Assembly (NCBI GenBank): GCA_963834015.1 | Contig: CAWIAG010000003.1 | Coordinates: 558,001 to 622,000, forward strand | Source of the DNA: FEN-1297 sp963834015 | GTDB taxonomy: Bacteria > Bacteroidota > Ignavibacteria > Ignavibacteriales > Ignavibacteriaceae | Length of the DNA: 64,000 bases | Reading direction: 5' to 3' | Part shown: positions 1 through 8,130 of the stretch, in pieces | How positions within the stretch are numbered: position 1 is the stretch's first letter | How the letters are laid out: each line of letters begins with the position of its first letter | Program-made: the position numbers and the translations under genes | Notes under the pieces: model-generated | The model's input: the letters and a program-made list of their open reading frames with translations, nothing else | What the model was told of the DNA's origin: nothing | The model's database searches: none

Positions 1-10
1 AGATTATATT

Positions 11-550
11 TCATTCAAAATCATGCTCAAAATAGTCGACACCCCTTATTTTGTCTGTATCTTCACCCTTTAGTCTTTTATTAAGCCTATTTTGGAAATG
101 AGTAGCGGCATCATAACCAAAATGTTTAAGCAGATAATTCAAACTGATCACTTCAGATATAACCGTTATATTTTTGCCGGGTAAAATCGGCAGTTTAACG
201 TAAGGTATTTCAACATCCGAAATTGAAACAGAATTACCATCTAAGCCGGTCCTGGTATATTCTTCTTTATCATTCCAGACTTCCAATTCCACAATAATTT
301 CAAGTCGTTTTTGATACCTAATAGCCCTAATACCGAACATCCTCTCTACATCGATAAGACCCAACCCTCTGATTTCCATAAAATGTTTAACCAAATTTGT
401 TCCGGATCCAATAAGTATTCCTTCTCCTTTTTTGGTCAAAATAATAATATCATCTGCAACTAGTCTATGGCCTCTTTCAATTAAGTCAAGCGCTACTTCA
501 CTTTTCCCTATCCCTGATTTTCCTACGAAAAGCATACCGACGCCATACAC
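11..550 (-). pseudogene. hprK: HPr kinase/phosphorylase, C-terminal kinase part (frameshifted gene)
   Basis: This is the catalytic half of HprK, which phosphorylates or dephosphorylates a seryl residue of HPr-type phosphocarriers. Visible features are the P-loop GKSGIGKSE, the VADD metal/acid motif shortly after it, and the HprK signature region around EIRGLGLIDV. The homologous frame continues upstream of the first Met to about position 650, including HGSFVDVYGVG, so the Met at 550 is not a natural start. The N-terminal half lies at 642-1022 in a different frame. Removing one base near 649-655 joins the halves into about 335 residues, close to the normal family length. It is either a pseudogene or an assembly indel. 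Confidence 0.85.
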
Positions 551-641
551 ATCGACAAATGAACCGTGAATAGAAATACGAGGAGCGAAAAGATCATCTA
601 AAAAGTCTCCGACAAGATAAATTAACTTGGTTGTATTAAAC

Positions 642-1022
642 TCAGTATCCCAAAAGAGGGATATTATGCTTATTGGCTAATTCGATAAGTAATCGAAAGG
701 GCTGATTATTATCTGTAATAATTATACACGGGATATCAAAGCTGAAGATTCTTTCCAAAGAAATTCGCTTTTCACTATCAGATAAATGATCCAGATACAT
801 CATTTCCGTATTGCCGAATACTTGAACTCTGGAATAAGTAAACAGGTCAACAAATCCAGCCAATGCAAGTCCGGGTCTGTATAAATTCTGATCGTAAATT
901 TTTTTTTCAAAGCCCGATTTATCAGAATAAAGTTTTATTTTAAATTTATCCTTGATGCTCGAGTATAAAAATTCCACAGTAATATACTCTTTGCGGGAAA
1001 TCGATTTCTGATCAATTTTCAT
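642..1022 (-). pseudogene. hprK: HPr kinase/phosphorylase, N-terminal part (frameshifted gene)
   Basis: This 126-residue product matches the HprK N-terminal domain, recognisable from RPGLALAGF and the VQVFGNTEM segment followed by a helix-rich stretch ending in IPLL. It stops at a TGA right after a CCC/AAAA homopolymer pair (649-655 on the plus strand). The missing continuation (DTEFNTTKLIYL and onward) is present in the +1 frame, leading into the kinase domain at 11-550. The start overlaps the end of hpf by 4 bases, a typical coupled arrangement for hpf-hprK in this group. Without frame restoration no kinase would be made. Confidence 0.82.
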
Positions 1023-1324
1023 TCCTTATCCCGTGCAGTCCTTTTTGTCTTTAATTTTTGAAGTTGTCTTGAAAGTTTTTCAACAGTTGCGACAATAGCT
1101 TTATTAAAATCATCCGTAGATTCAGTTGCGGTTAGTATTTGTCCGGGTACTTTAACAATTATTTCAGCAGTTTTAATACTATTATTTGTGTTTTGAAAAC
1201 TTAAAATCACATCAATATCGAGAATACTATCATTATATTTTGTTAGTGATTCAAGCTCGGAATTAATAAATTCTTTTAATGTACTATGTGCTTTAAATTT
1301 TCTAGCTGTTATCGAAACATTCAT
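1019..1324 (-). CDS. hpf: Ribosome hibernation promoting factor, short form
   Basis: This 101-residue protein has the RaiA/HPF beta-alpha-beta-beta-beta-alpha fold pattern. It opens with MNVSITARKFKAHSTLKEF and ends in a basic helix (EKLSRQLQKLKTKR) that contacts 16S rRNA. The length fits short HPF, which in the stationary phase sits in the decoding region and promotes 100S ribosome formation with partners. There is no C-terminal long-HPF dimerisation domain. It is adjacent to hprK (4-base overlap) and lies 25 bases after the xerC-like gene, so it is probably co-transcribed. Identification rests on length, opening motif and neighbourhood. Confidence 0.85.
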   Translation of the reverse strand: MNVSITARKFKAHSTLKEFINSELESLTKYNDSILDIDVILSFQNTNNSIKTAEIIVKVPGQILTATESTDDFNKAIVATVEKLSRQLQKLKTKRTARDKE

Positions 1325-1349
1325 AAATACCTTCCATTAATTAAGTTAG

Positions 1350-2234
1350 TTAAGATTTAGGGTGTGCTTTTTTATATGTAGTTTTTAATCTCTCAATACT
1401 TACATGAGTATAGATTTGTGTAGTTGAAAGATTTTCGTGTCCCAATATTTCTTTTACAGCTCTAAGATCAGCCCCTCTGTCAAGCATATGTGTTGCAGCA
1501 CTGTGTCTTAAAATATGAGGACTTTTCTTATTAATATCAGATACCTTTGATAGATATTTAGAAACCATTCTGTGAACTAACCGGGGGTATATCCTGTTGC
1601 CTTTTTTATCTGTTAATAGCGCTGAATTAAAAGGAATAACTCCTCTTATTTTTAAATAGTTATTTATAACCGGAATGGATTTACTCCCAACCGGTACAAT
1701 TCTCATCTTATTCCCTTTGCCTAAAACATTAAGTGTCTTTTCATTTATTTCCAAATCGCCACGGTTGAGATTGCAAAGTTCGGAAACACGGAGCGCACAG
1801 CCATATAACAATTCGAAAACTATTTCCAGTAATTCAGGATCTTTATCTTCTGATTCCGCAATTTTATAAATTTCCATAATTGATTTTGTAGTTATAACTT
1901 CAGGAAGCTTTCGTGCTGATTTAGGATTAGAAATAAGGGATGAGGGATTGATAGCAATATAATTTCTCCGGTAAAAATATTTAAACATACCTCTTAATGT
2001 TGATAGTTTTCGCGAAATAGATTTTTTATTCAATTCCCTATCGTTCAGCTCCACCAAAAATGATTTTAGAAATCTTTCTGTAACATCTTCCAAATATAAT
2101 TTTGAATTTATTTTGCAAAACTTCAGAAAATCACTAATGTCTTCCGAATACGATTTGATTGTATTTGGTGAATACCTTTTTATACAATCAATCTCTTCGA
2201 TGAATTCATCAGCAGCCAGATTAATTTCCATCAT
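1350..2234 (-). CDS. xerC: Tyrosine recombinase XerC/XerD family
   Basis: This 294-residue site-specific recombinase probably resolves chromosome dimers at dif. The N-terminal SAM-like core-binding domain spans about residues 5-90. The catalytic domain shows the full set: Arg149 (ALRVSEL), Lys173 (GKGNK), His240 and Arg243 (HILRHS), His266 (LGHENL) and nucleophile Tyr275 (TQIYTH). The length is typical of XerC/XerD rather than phage integrases, and there is no attachment site or phage context, so a housekeeping role is favoured. Its start overlaps the topA stop by 4 bases. XerC versus XerD cannot be decided from sequence alone; a topA-xerC neighbourhood favours XerC. Confidence 0.85.
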   Translation of the reverse strand: MMEINLAADEFIEEIDCIKRYSPNTIKSYSEDISDFLKFCKINSKLYLEDVTERFLKSFLVELNDRELNKKSISRKLSTLRGMFKYFYRRNYIAINPSSLISNPKSARKLPEVITTKSIMEIYKIAESEDKDPELLEIVFELLYGCALRVSELCNLNRGDLEINEKTLNVLGKGNKMRIVPVGSKSIPVINNYLKIRGVIPFNSALLTDKKGNRIYPRLVHRMVSKYLSKVSDINKKSPHILRHSAATHMLDRGADLRAVKEILGHENLSTTQIYTHVSIERLKTTYKKAHPKS

Positions 2235-4561
2235 TCTTTTTCTACTTCTTCAATTTCTTCAACTATTAATTCTTCAGCACACACGGGGCATTTCAAGTAA
2301 TTTCCTTTTTTTACGGAATATCTGTGTTCCATAAAATTAGAATCACCATTTATACATTGCTGGGGAACCGGTTTGTACCAACTGACATAATCGCACTCAG
2401 GGAAACGTGAACAGCCGTAGAACAATTTTCCGCGTTTAGATTTCCTTTCAACAATCTCGCCTTCCTTACACTTTGGGCATTGTACACCTAAAGTAATATT
2501 CTTAATATAATCGCAATCAGGATATCTTTCACAGCCGATAAATCTTCCGAATTTGCCATTACGAAAAACAGTTCTGGAACCGCATTTGTCACATGCTTCC
2601 CCGGTATATTCCGGTTCCTGATTTTGTGCAAATACTTCTTTAAATGATTTTATATTCTTACACTCCGGATAATGGCTGCATGCTAAATACTTACCAAATC
2701 TGCCAACTTTTATAATCATTTCATGTCCGCAAAGATCACAAAGTATTTTATCGAAATTATTTTCAACATTTTTTAATGATTCAGCAAACGGCCCATAAAA
2801 ATCGTTCAACACTTTTACATAACCTATTTCACCTTGTGCAATCTGGTCAAGTTCATTCTCCATTGCAGCAGTAAAATCTTCATTAATTATTGCCGGAAAA
2901 TTTTTCACCAATATTGTATTAACTTCTTTGCCTAATTTTGTGGGGAATAACTTACGGTCAACCTGATCCACATACTTTCGATCCTGTATTGTACCCACAA
3001 TTAATGAATAGGTACTTGGTCTCCCGATTCCTTTGCTTTCAAGTTCTTTAATTAATGTACTTTCAGAAAATCTTGCCGGAGGTTTAGTAAAATGTTGTGT
3101 CTTCTTTAATTCTTCAAGATTTAGTTTATTACCTTTTTCCAATCCAAGCGGAATAGTTTCATTTCTATACTCTTCTTTTTCATCGGCATTATCTTTCTTC
3201 TCGGTGATATCTTCATATATCTGCTGAAATCCGTTAAAATTTATTGCTGTGCCGAATGCTTTAAACAGGAATTCTTCTGCAATTATCTCTATAACTGTAG
3301 TTTCCATCAATGCCGGACTCATTTGAGAGGCAATAAACCTGTTCCAAACTAATTCATAAAGTTTAAAGGTTTTACTATCAACGAACTCTTTTACATATTT
3401 TGGAGTGTACTTTAAAGATGTTGGTCTGATAGCTTCATGTGCATCCTGGACATTAATTTTGTTTTTCTTGTCAAAAATATTAGGAATTTCCGGCACATAA
3501 TCATGTCCATAAGATTCATTTATATATTCGCGCGCCGATGCTATCATCTCATCATTAATCCTTGTTGAATCAGTTCGCATATAAGTAATTAACCCCTGAA
3601 GACCTTCTTTACCCAGTTCAATACCTTCATATAACTTTTGAGCCAAAACCATAGTCTGCTTAGGTCTCATTCTTAATCTTCGAGAAGCTTCTGCCTGTAA
3701 ACTGCTTGTAATAAAAGGAGGAGGCGCGTTTCTTTTAGTATTTCTCTTAGAAATATTAGAAATTTCAAAATGTTCTAATGCTTTTATTTTATTATAATAA
3801 TCAGTTGTTATAGTCTCATCTGAAAGAGCAACATATTCGGATACAAACTGCTGCCATTCTGCATCAGACATTACCGGTTTATGCTGTAGTTTTATATCTT
3901 TCCCATTAATACTAAAGAGCTTGGCTTTAAAAGATTCACCCTTTACTGTGGTAAAAACCGCCCAAATTGACCAATATTCAGTTTTAATAAATTTATCAAT
4001 CTCAGATTCTCTGTCACAAATTAATTTTAGAGCAACCGATTGAACCCTGCCTGCAGAAAGTGAAGTATTACCGGACATTTCAATAATAGCTTTCCACAAA
4101 AATGGACTAATCTTGTAACCTATTATCCTATCCATCACTCTACGCGCACGCTGCGAGGAAACAAGAAATTCATCTATGTTTCGAGGGGCTTTCATGGCTT
4201 TCTCAACGCCACTTTTGGTAATCTCATTGAATAGGACACGGAAAATTTTTGAACCGGATTCCGGATTTAGAATATCTACAACATCTTGTGCTATTGCTTC
4301 TCCCTCCCGGTCCGGGTCAGTTGCAATGTAAATATTTTTACTTTTTGAAGCCAGAGACTTAATTTTTTTTATTGTATCTCCTTTGCCTCGAATAGTTACG
4401 TATTGAGGCCGAAAATTATTCTCTATCTCAACTCCCAACTTAGTTTTAGGTAAATTTCTTATATGGCCAACTGTAGCTTCTACAATATAATCCTTACCAA
4501 GATATTTATTTATAGTTTTAGCTTTTGAAGGTGATTCTACTAACACCAGATTTTTAGTCAT
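2231..4561 (-). CDS. topA: DNA topoisomerase I (type IA)
   Basis: This 776-residue enzyme relaxes negative supercoils. The Toprim domain is at the N-terminus (LVESPSKAKTINKYLG, then DPDREGEAIA with the acidic triad). The central type IA domain carries the active-site Tyr in GLITYMRTDSTR at about residue 320. The C-terminus has three four-cysteine zinc ribbons (CDLCG..C..C, CDKCG..C..C, CPKC..C..C) and a fourth degenerate CxxC remnant, as usual for bacterial TopA. It is followed at a 4-base overlap by xerC and preceded by smg, the conserved smg-topA pairing seen in many bacteria. It appears complete. Confidence 0.95.
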   Translation of the reverse strand: MTKNLVLVESPSKAKTINKYLGKDYIVEATVGHIRNLPKTKLGVEIENNFRPQYVTIRGKGDTIKKIKSLASKSKNIYIATDPDREGEAIAQDVVDILNPESGSKIFRVLFNEITKSGVEKAMKAPRNIDEFLVSSQRARRVMDRIIGYKISPFLWKAIIEMSGNTSLSAGRVQSVALKLICDRESEIDKFIKTEYWSIWAVFTTVKGESFKAKLFSINGKDIKLQHKPVMSDAEWQQFVSEYVALSDETITTDYYNKIKALEHFEISNISKRNTKRNAPPPFITSSLQAEASRRLRMRPKQTMVLAQKLYEGIELGKEGLQGLITYMRTDSTRINDEMIASAREYINESYGHDYVPEIPNIFDKKNKINVQDAHEAIRPTSLKYTPKYVKEFVDSKTFKLYELVWNRFIASQMSPALMETTVIEIIAEEFLFKAFGTAINFNGFQQIYEDITEKKDNADEKEEYRNETIPLGLEKGNKLNLEELKKTQHFTKPPARFSESTLIKELESKGIGRPSTYSLIVGTIQDRKYVDQVDRKLFPTKLGKEVNTILVKNFPAIINEDFTAAMENELDQIAQGEIGYVKVLNDFYGPFAESLKNVENNFDKILCDLCGHEMIIKVGRFGKYLACSHYPECKNIKSFKEVFAQNQEPEYTGEACDKCGSRTVFRNGKFGRFIGCERYPDCDYIKNITLGVQCPKCKEGEIVERKSKRGKLFYGCSRFPECDYVSWYKPVPQQCINGDSNFMEHRYSVKKGNYLKCPVCAEELIVEEIEEVEKE

Positions 4562-4579
4562 TCTATTAATACTGCTTTC

Positions 4580-5038
4580 TCAATTTATTGTGTCCGAAGA
4601 ATATAACGTATATCTGCTTCCAGGTATGGAAACCCGATCTATATCTAAAATTACATACAGAATCAACAAATTTATACTTTCCTTATTTCTACTATCCTCA
4701 GGAAATTTCATTATATTCTCTAAAATCATCTCAATATCAATGTTATTTAAAAGTCCTATATTAAAAAAATGTATAAGAAAATCATAAATTTGCAACCCGA
4801 TTTTATAAGTCTCATTTTCAGATAATACTCTAAAACTTTTTGAAGTTTGCCGATTTAAAGTTTTAGACTGAAACAATTCTCTCAATTTTTTTTCATAAAT
4901 CCAGCTGTATGCAGTTGCAATTAAGGATGTATTCTTTTTATTTTCAATACACACGGTGCGCTCCATCTCTTCAAATGTATAATTCTCTTTTACAGCCTCA
5001 ACAATGGTTTCCAGAACTTTTACAATTTTCGATGACAT
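4580..5038 (-). CDS. smg: Smg/DUF494 family protein
   Basis: This all-alpha 152-residue protein resembles the Smg (DUF494) family, which is typically encoded beside topA and dprA. The recognisable pieces are the opening MSSKIVKVLETIVEAVKEN segment, a central helix-rich region containing ENETYKIGLQIYDFLIHFFNIGLL, and a C-terminal hydrophobic helix. The molecular role is not established. It starts 8 bases after ybeY and ends 18 bases before topA, so it is likely in the same transcript. The assignment rests on size, helix pattern and the topA context. Confidence 0.65.
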   Translation of the reverse strand: MSSKIVKVLETIVEAVKENYTFEEMERTVCIENKKNTSLIATAYSWIYEKKLRELFQSKTLNRQTSKSFRVLSENETYKIGLQIYDFLIHFFNIGLLNNIDIEMILENIMKFPEDSRNKESINLLILYVILDIDRVSIPGSRYTLYSSDTIN

Positions 5039-5046
5039 ATAATTTG

Positions 5047-5481
5047 TTATGATTCTAGATTATTTTTAAACTTTTTAAGTAAATTATTCTCTATTTTTTT
5101 CATTACTAATTTATCACTTTTCTTCAGATCATCATAATCAAGCATGTGCAAAATACCATGTATAACTAATCGAAAATACTCATTTTTTTTTGAAACTCCG
5201 AACTTTTTGGCATTATAATCAGCATCTTCAAAAGAAATATATAGTTCACCATCTAATAGATTGTGATCTCCAGAGTAATTAAAAGTTATAATATCAGTGG
5301 AAGAGTAATGTCTTAGATAATCCCGGTTAATCCCTGTAATTTGATTTGAAGGAATAAAATTTATTAAAAGTAATGAAATATCAAAATTAAGTTCATTTTT
5401 TAAAAAATGAACTAATTTATGAATACTGTGTTTTCCTAAGGCTATCTTACTGCAAAAATTAACTTGTAAGTTTTTTACCAC
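5047..5481 (-). CDS. ybeY: Endoribonuclease YbeY (16S rRNA maturation)
   Basis: This 144-residue single-domain metalloprotein belongs to UPF0054/YbeY, involved in 16S rRNA 3'-end maturation and ribosome quality control. The zinc motif reads HGILHMLDYDD near residue 110. The first two histidines of the HxxxHxxxxxH triad are present, but the third is Asp, as is common in Bacteroidota relatives. The preceding strand contains the conserved SSTDIITF block and a SFEDA segment. It is tightly linked to smg (8 bases). Confidence 0.85.
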   Translation of the reverse strand: MVKNLQVNFCSKIALGKHSIHKLVHFLKNELNFDISLLLINFIPSNQITGINRDYLRHYSSTDIITFNYSGDHNLLDGELYISFEDADYNAKKFGVSKKNEYFRLVIHGILHMLDYDDLKKSDKLVMKKIENNLLKKFKNNLES

Positions 5482-5518
5482 GATAAATTGAATTCCAACT
5501 AAAAAATCTTTGAACTAA

Positions 5519-6388
5519 TTAAAGTTCGATACACATTCCTTCTTTCGAAGCAACACAATTTATGCCAGAATTTTCACTATTCAAAACAGAGAGAATCTCT
5601 TTTAGAAGTGATTCTATTTTTTCGTCGCAATAATCTGGATTATAATGAAACAAAACAAGATTCTTTACTTTAGCTAATAAGCTAAAATGAGCCAATGTGA
5701 TATTGCCTGAATGCCCCCAGCCCTTTTTACCCAAAACGGAAATTTCATCATACATAGAATCATGTATTAAATAATCACAACCTGAACAAAAATCTATTAA
5801 TTCTTTGTTTTTATTTAAGATCTCCTTTTGAGAATAACCTTGAGTTGAGTTTTTTATATATAATTCATTATCAGTCATATATACAAAATTTTTATTACAT
5901 TCGGTAAGTTTAAATGATATAGTTGGTGAAGGATGGTTTGCACGCCTAGTTTCAACTCTAATATTACCGATCTGATAAATTGAATTTGTTTTGATTTCGA
6001 CAAAATTTGTTTTAGAAGCAACCTCGTCAATATTTATAGGAAAATATGTGGAAGTCATCTGTTGGCTAAGCATTTCTTTAACTTTCTTACCGCTTGACCC
6101 TTCACCGTAAAAAGTAATATTATTACCTTTTTCATATAAAGGAATAAAAAATGGGATTCCCTGTATATGATCCCAGTGATAATGACTTATAAAAATATGT
6201 ATGGAATCTTCAATTCTATTTTGAGCAATCTGTTTTCCCAACTCTCTAAGGCCACTACCAGCATCTAAGATTATTAAGTTTTTGTCTTTGTTCTTAATCT
6301 CTACGCAGGGAGTGTTACCTCCATAGATTAAAGTCTTATTTCCCGGTACAGGTATAGAACCGCGTGTACCCCAAAATTTCAGTAACAT
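5519..6388 (-). CDS. Metallo-beta-lactamase-fold hydrolase
   Basis: This 289-residue cytoplasmic protein has no signal peptide. It begins with the FWGTRGSIPVPG strand-loop typical of MBL enzymes related to RNase Z and to cyclic-nucleotide phosphodiesterases. The metal motif is HYHWDHIQGIPF (HxHxDH) near residue 91. Further ligands are His in RRANHPSPT, Asp in TDNE, and a terminal His in LVLFHYNPD. It is distinct from tRNase Z because it lacks the exosite arm. The substrate cannot be inferred. The gene sits 1 base downstream of the gamma-carbonic-anhydrase-like gene and may be translationally coupled. Confidence 0.8.
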   Translation of the reverse strand: MLLKFWGTRGSIPVPGNKTLIYGGNTPCVEIKNKDKNLIILDAGSGLRELGKQIAQNRIEDSIHIFISHYHWDHIQGIPFFIPLYEKGNNITFYGEGSSGKKVKEMLSQQMTSTYFPINIDEVASKTNFVEIKTNSIYQIGNIRVETRRANHPSPTISFKLTECNKNFVYMTDNELYIKNSTQGYSQKEILNKNKELIDFCSGCDYLIHDSMYDEISVLGKKGWGHSGNITLAHFSLLAKVKNLVLFHYNPDYCDEKIESLLKEILSVLNSENSGINCVASKEGMCIEL

Positions 6389-6389
6389 T

Positions 6390-6974
6390 CTACTCTTTAA
6401 TAACCTTTAATGACTCAATTGTTAGTGCACTATATTTCAAATATCTCTCAGCTGATTTTTCAAACTCTTGTAATTCAATATCACTTAAATCCCTTACAAT
6501 TTTTGCCGGGACTCCCGCAGCCATTTTACCACTAGGAACTATAAAACCAGGTTTAACAACAGAACCTGCTGCTACTAATGACTTTTCTTCAACAAGGGCG
6601 CCGTCTAAAACAATGGATCCAATACCAATAAGGCATAAATTACTAATTGTACAGCCATGCAAATTTACAGAATGGCCAATTGTAACCATTTTGCCAACAA
6701 CTAACGGATATTTACCATTTGTGACATGAAGGACACAACTATCCTGAATATTTGTTGATTTTCCTATCTTAATATAATTAACATCTCCTCTAATTACTGT
6801 GTTGTACCAAACACTTGAATTAGCTTCAATTTCAACATCACCGATAATTTTTACACCCGGAGCGAGAAAAACACTATCGGCAATTTTAGGAAATGTATCA
6901 AAATATGAAAAAAGCTTTATTTCATCATTTAACTTTTTTTGTATTTTGGAGGTATCCAACCCGGTCTCTTCCAA
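6390..6974 (-). CDS. Gamma-carbonic anhydrase-like left-handed beta-helix protein
   Basis: This 194-residue protein has an extended run of hexapeptide repeats, as in the gamma-class carbonic anhydrase/YrdA/PaaY family. Visible signatures are SSVWYNTVIRGDVNYIKIG, NIQDSCVLHV, and GHSVNLHGCTI with metal-ligand histidines at the H...H..H positions. A C-terminal helix (EKSAERYLKYSALTIE) packs on the helix. Carbonic anhydrase activity is possible but not proven for most family members. The ATG overlaps the upstream DUF3108 gene by 46 bases. No internal Met exists before the conserved PKIADSVFLAPG block, so the start is probably right. Confidence 0.8.
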   Translation of the reverse strand: MEETGLDTSKIQKKLNDEIKLFSYFDTFPKIADSVFLAPGVKIIGDVEIEANSSVWYNTVIRGDVNYIKIGKSTNIQDSCVLHVTNGKYPLVVGKMVTIGHSVNLHGCTISNLCLIGIGSIVLDGALVEEKSLVAAGSVVKPGFIVPSGKMAAGVPAKIVRDLSDIELQEFEKSAERYLKYSALTIESLKVIKE

Positions 6975-7756
6975 GATTTTAATTCAACTCTTACGTTACC
7001 TAAAATTACTTTTAATTTAGCGACTATGGGAATTGATGCTTCATCATTTGAAAACCAGCCTTCAAAATACCCAGTAAGGCCAAAAACACTCACAAAATTC
7101 ATTGTACCGTCAAGTCTTACGCAAGAAACATCATAATCTAAAGCATCAATGGATACACCGGAAACCTGTGAGTATGATGTCATATAAGTATTGCTTTTTT
7201 TCTCATTAACAAAACACAAAAGATTTACTGATTTACCGCTTCCGCTAAACATTCTTGCAAAATATAATATTGAAAGGCCGTCTTGAAATTCTTGCTTTTC
7301 AGAAGTTGTTGAATCAGTCCATAATTGATACGGTTTAACCTTGCCTTTTTTAATTCTAATTTTTGATTTACTATAGTCGGTGTAATATTCAGTGAAAGTA
7401 GTATATTCCTCCTTTTTTACTATCCCCCGGAAAAAAGTAGAATAATATTTGGGGTTCATTGTGGTTTCATAAATCATGTGTAAATTGACAAAAGGAATTC
7501 CTGAGTATGAATCCATATATGCAATTGTACTATAATAATTTTGACCATCAATACTTTTTTTACCTTTAACTATTATTTTTATCTCGCCAAATTTTATAAA
7601 TGTATAGCTTACAACGTAGATAAGTTCTTCCCCGACTTCCAAATTTTTATCCGAAACGAAATTGACAGTATAAATTTGTCTTGCCGGAGTAACAAATATA
7701 CAAACCAATAATCCAATTAATAGAATAATTGCTAATGTTTGAAATTTATAAGTCAT
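6929..7756 (-). CDS. DUF3108 family exported protein
   Basis: This 275-residue protein has an N-terminal hydrophobic segment (TLAIILLIGLLVCIFV) that acts as signal peptide or anchor, then a beta-rich domain. The domain opens with LEVGEELIYVVSYTFIKFGEI, the hallmark of the DUF3108 family of envelope proteins. Later blocks (DGLSILYFAR, SNDEASIPI, KVILGNVRVELKSW) match the same domain pattern. The function is unknown; a periplasmic or outer-membrane-associated beta-sandwich is inferred. Its 3' end overlaps the next gene by 46 bases in another frame, and the two are probably co-expressed. Confidence 0.72.
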   Translation of the reverse strand: MTYKFQTLAIILLIGLLVCIFVTPARQIYTVNFVSDKNLEVGEELIYVVSYTFIKFGEIKIIVKGKKSIDGQNYYSTIAYMDSYSGIPFVNLHMIYETTMNPKYYSTFFRGIVKKEEYTTFTEYYTDYSKSKIRIKKGKVKPYQLWTDSTTSEKQEFQDGLSILYFARMFSGSGKSVNLLCFVNEKKSNTYMTSYSQVSGVSIDALDYDVSCVRLDGTMNFVSVFGLTGYFEGWFSNDEASIPIVAKLKVILGNVRVELKSWKRPGWIPPKYKKS

Positions 7757-8130
7757 TTTAATTTTAAAAGTTTTTTGACTTCTTAAAGCTAGTTAAGCCA
7801 ATCGGAATTAGATTCAATGTTTAAACTGTTTTGATAAACAGCCGAAATCAAAACAAAAGTTACGGCATTTTTTTTAAATTAATCTTGTTGGGATGAATTT
7901 ACTATCCTTAGATATTCACATTTTAATATATATTTTTTCTGTAATGTTTGAAATTTGTTTATTTTTTTAATTTTGGGATGATTATTTAACAATATTAATT
8001 AAAAAAAGTAGTTTAGATTATCACTGGATAATATATACATTTTAAAATCTTTTAAATAATTGAAATTGTAAAACTTCGAAATAATAAGAATTATTTATTT
8101 TAATAAATTTCATGAATATATAAATTCTGT
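7757..8130. other. Non-coding AT-rich spacer
   Basis: These 374 bases separate the Wzi-like gene from the DUF3108 gene, both on the minus strand. The stretch is extremely AT-rich, with no ORF of note. A/T-only palindromes occur near 8082-8115, but I see no convincing GC-stemmed terminator. A promoter for the DUF3108 gene is expected here, but no motif stands out. Confidence 0.6.

Noticed and set aside
642..660. Possible programmed -1 frameshift heptamer TTTGGGA at the hprK break
   Set aside because: The heptamer is in the correct register, but a -1 slip leads to the wrong frame; the kinase half needs a +1 shift, and TAC-TGA is not a +1 slippery site. A simple indel is more likely.
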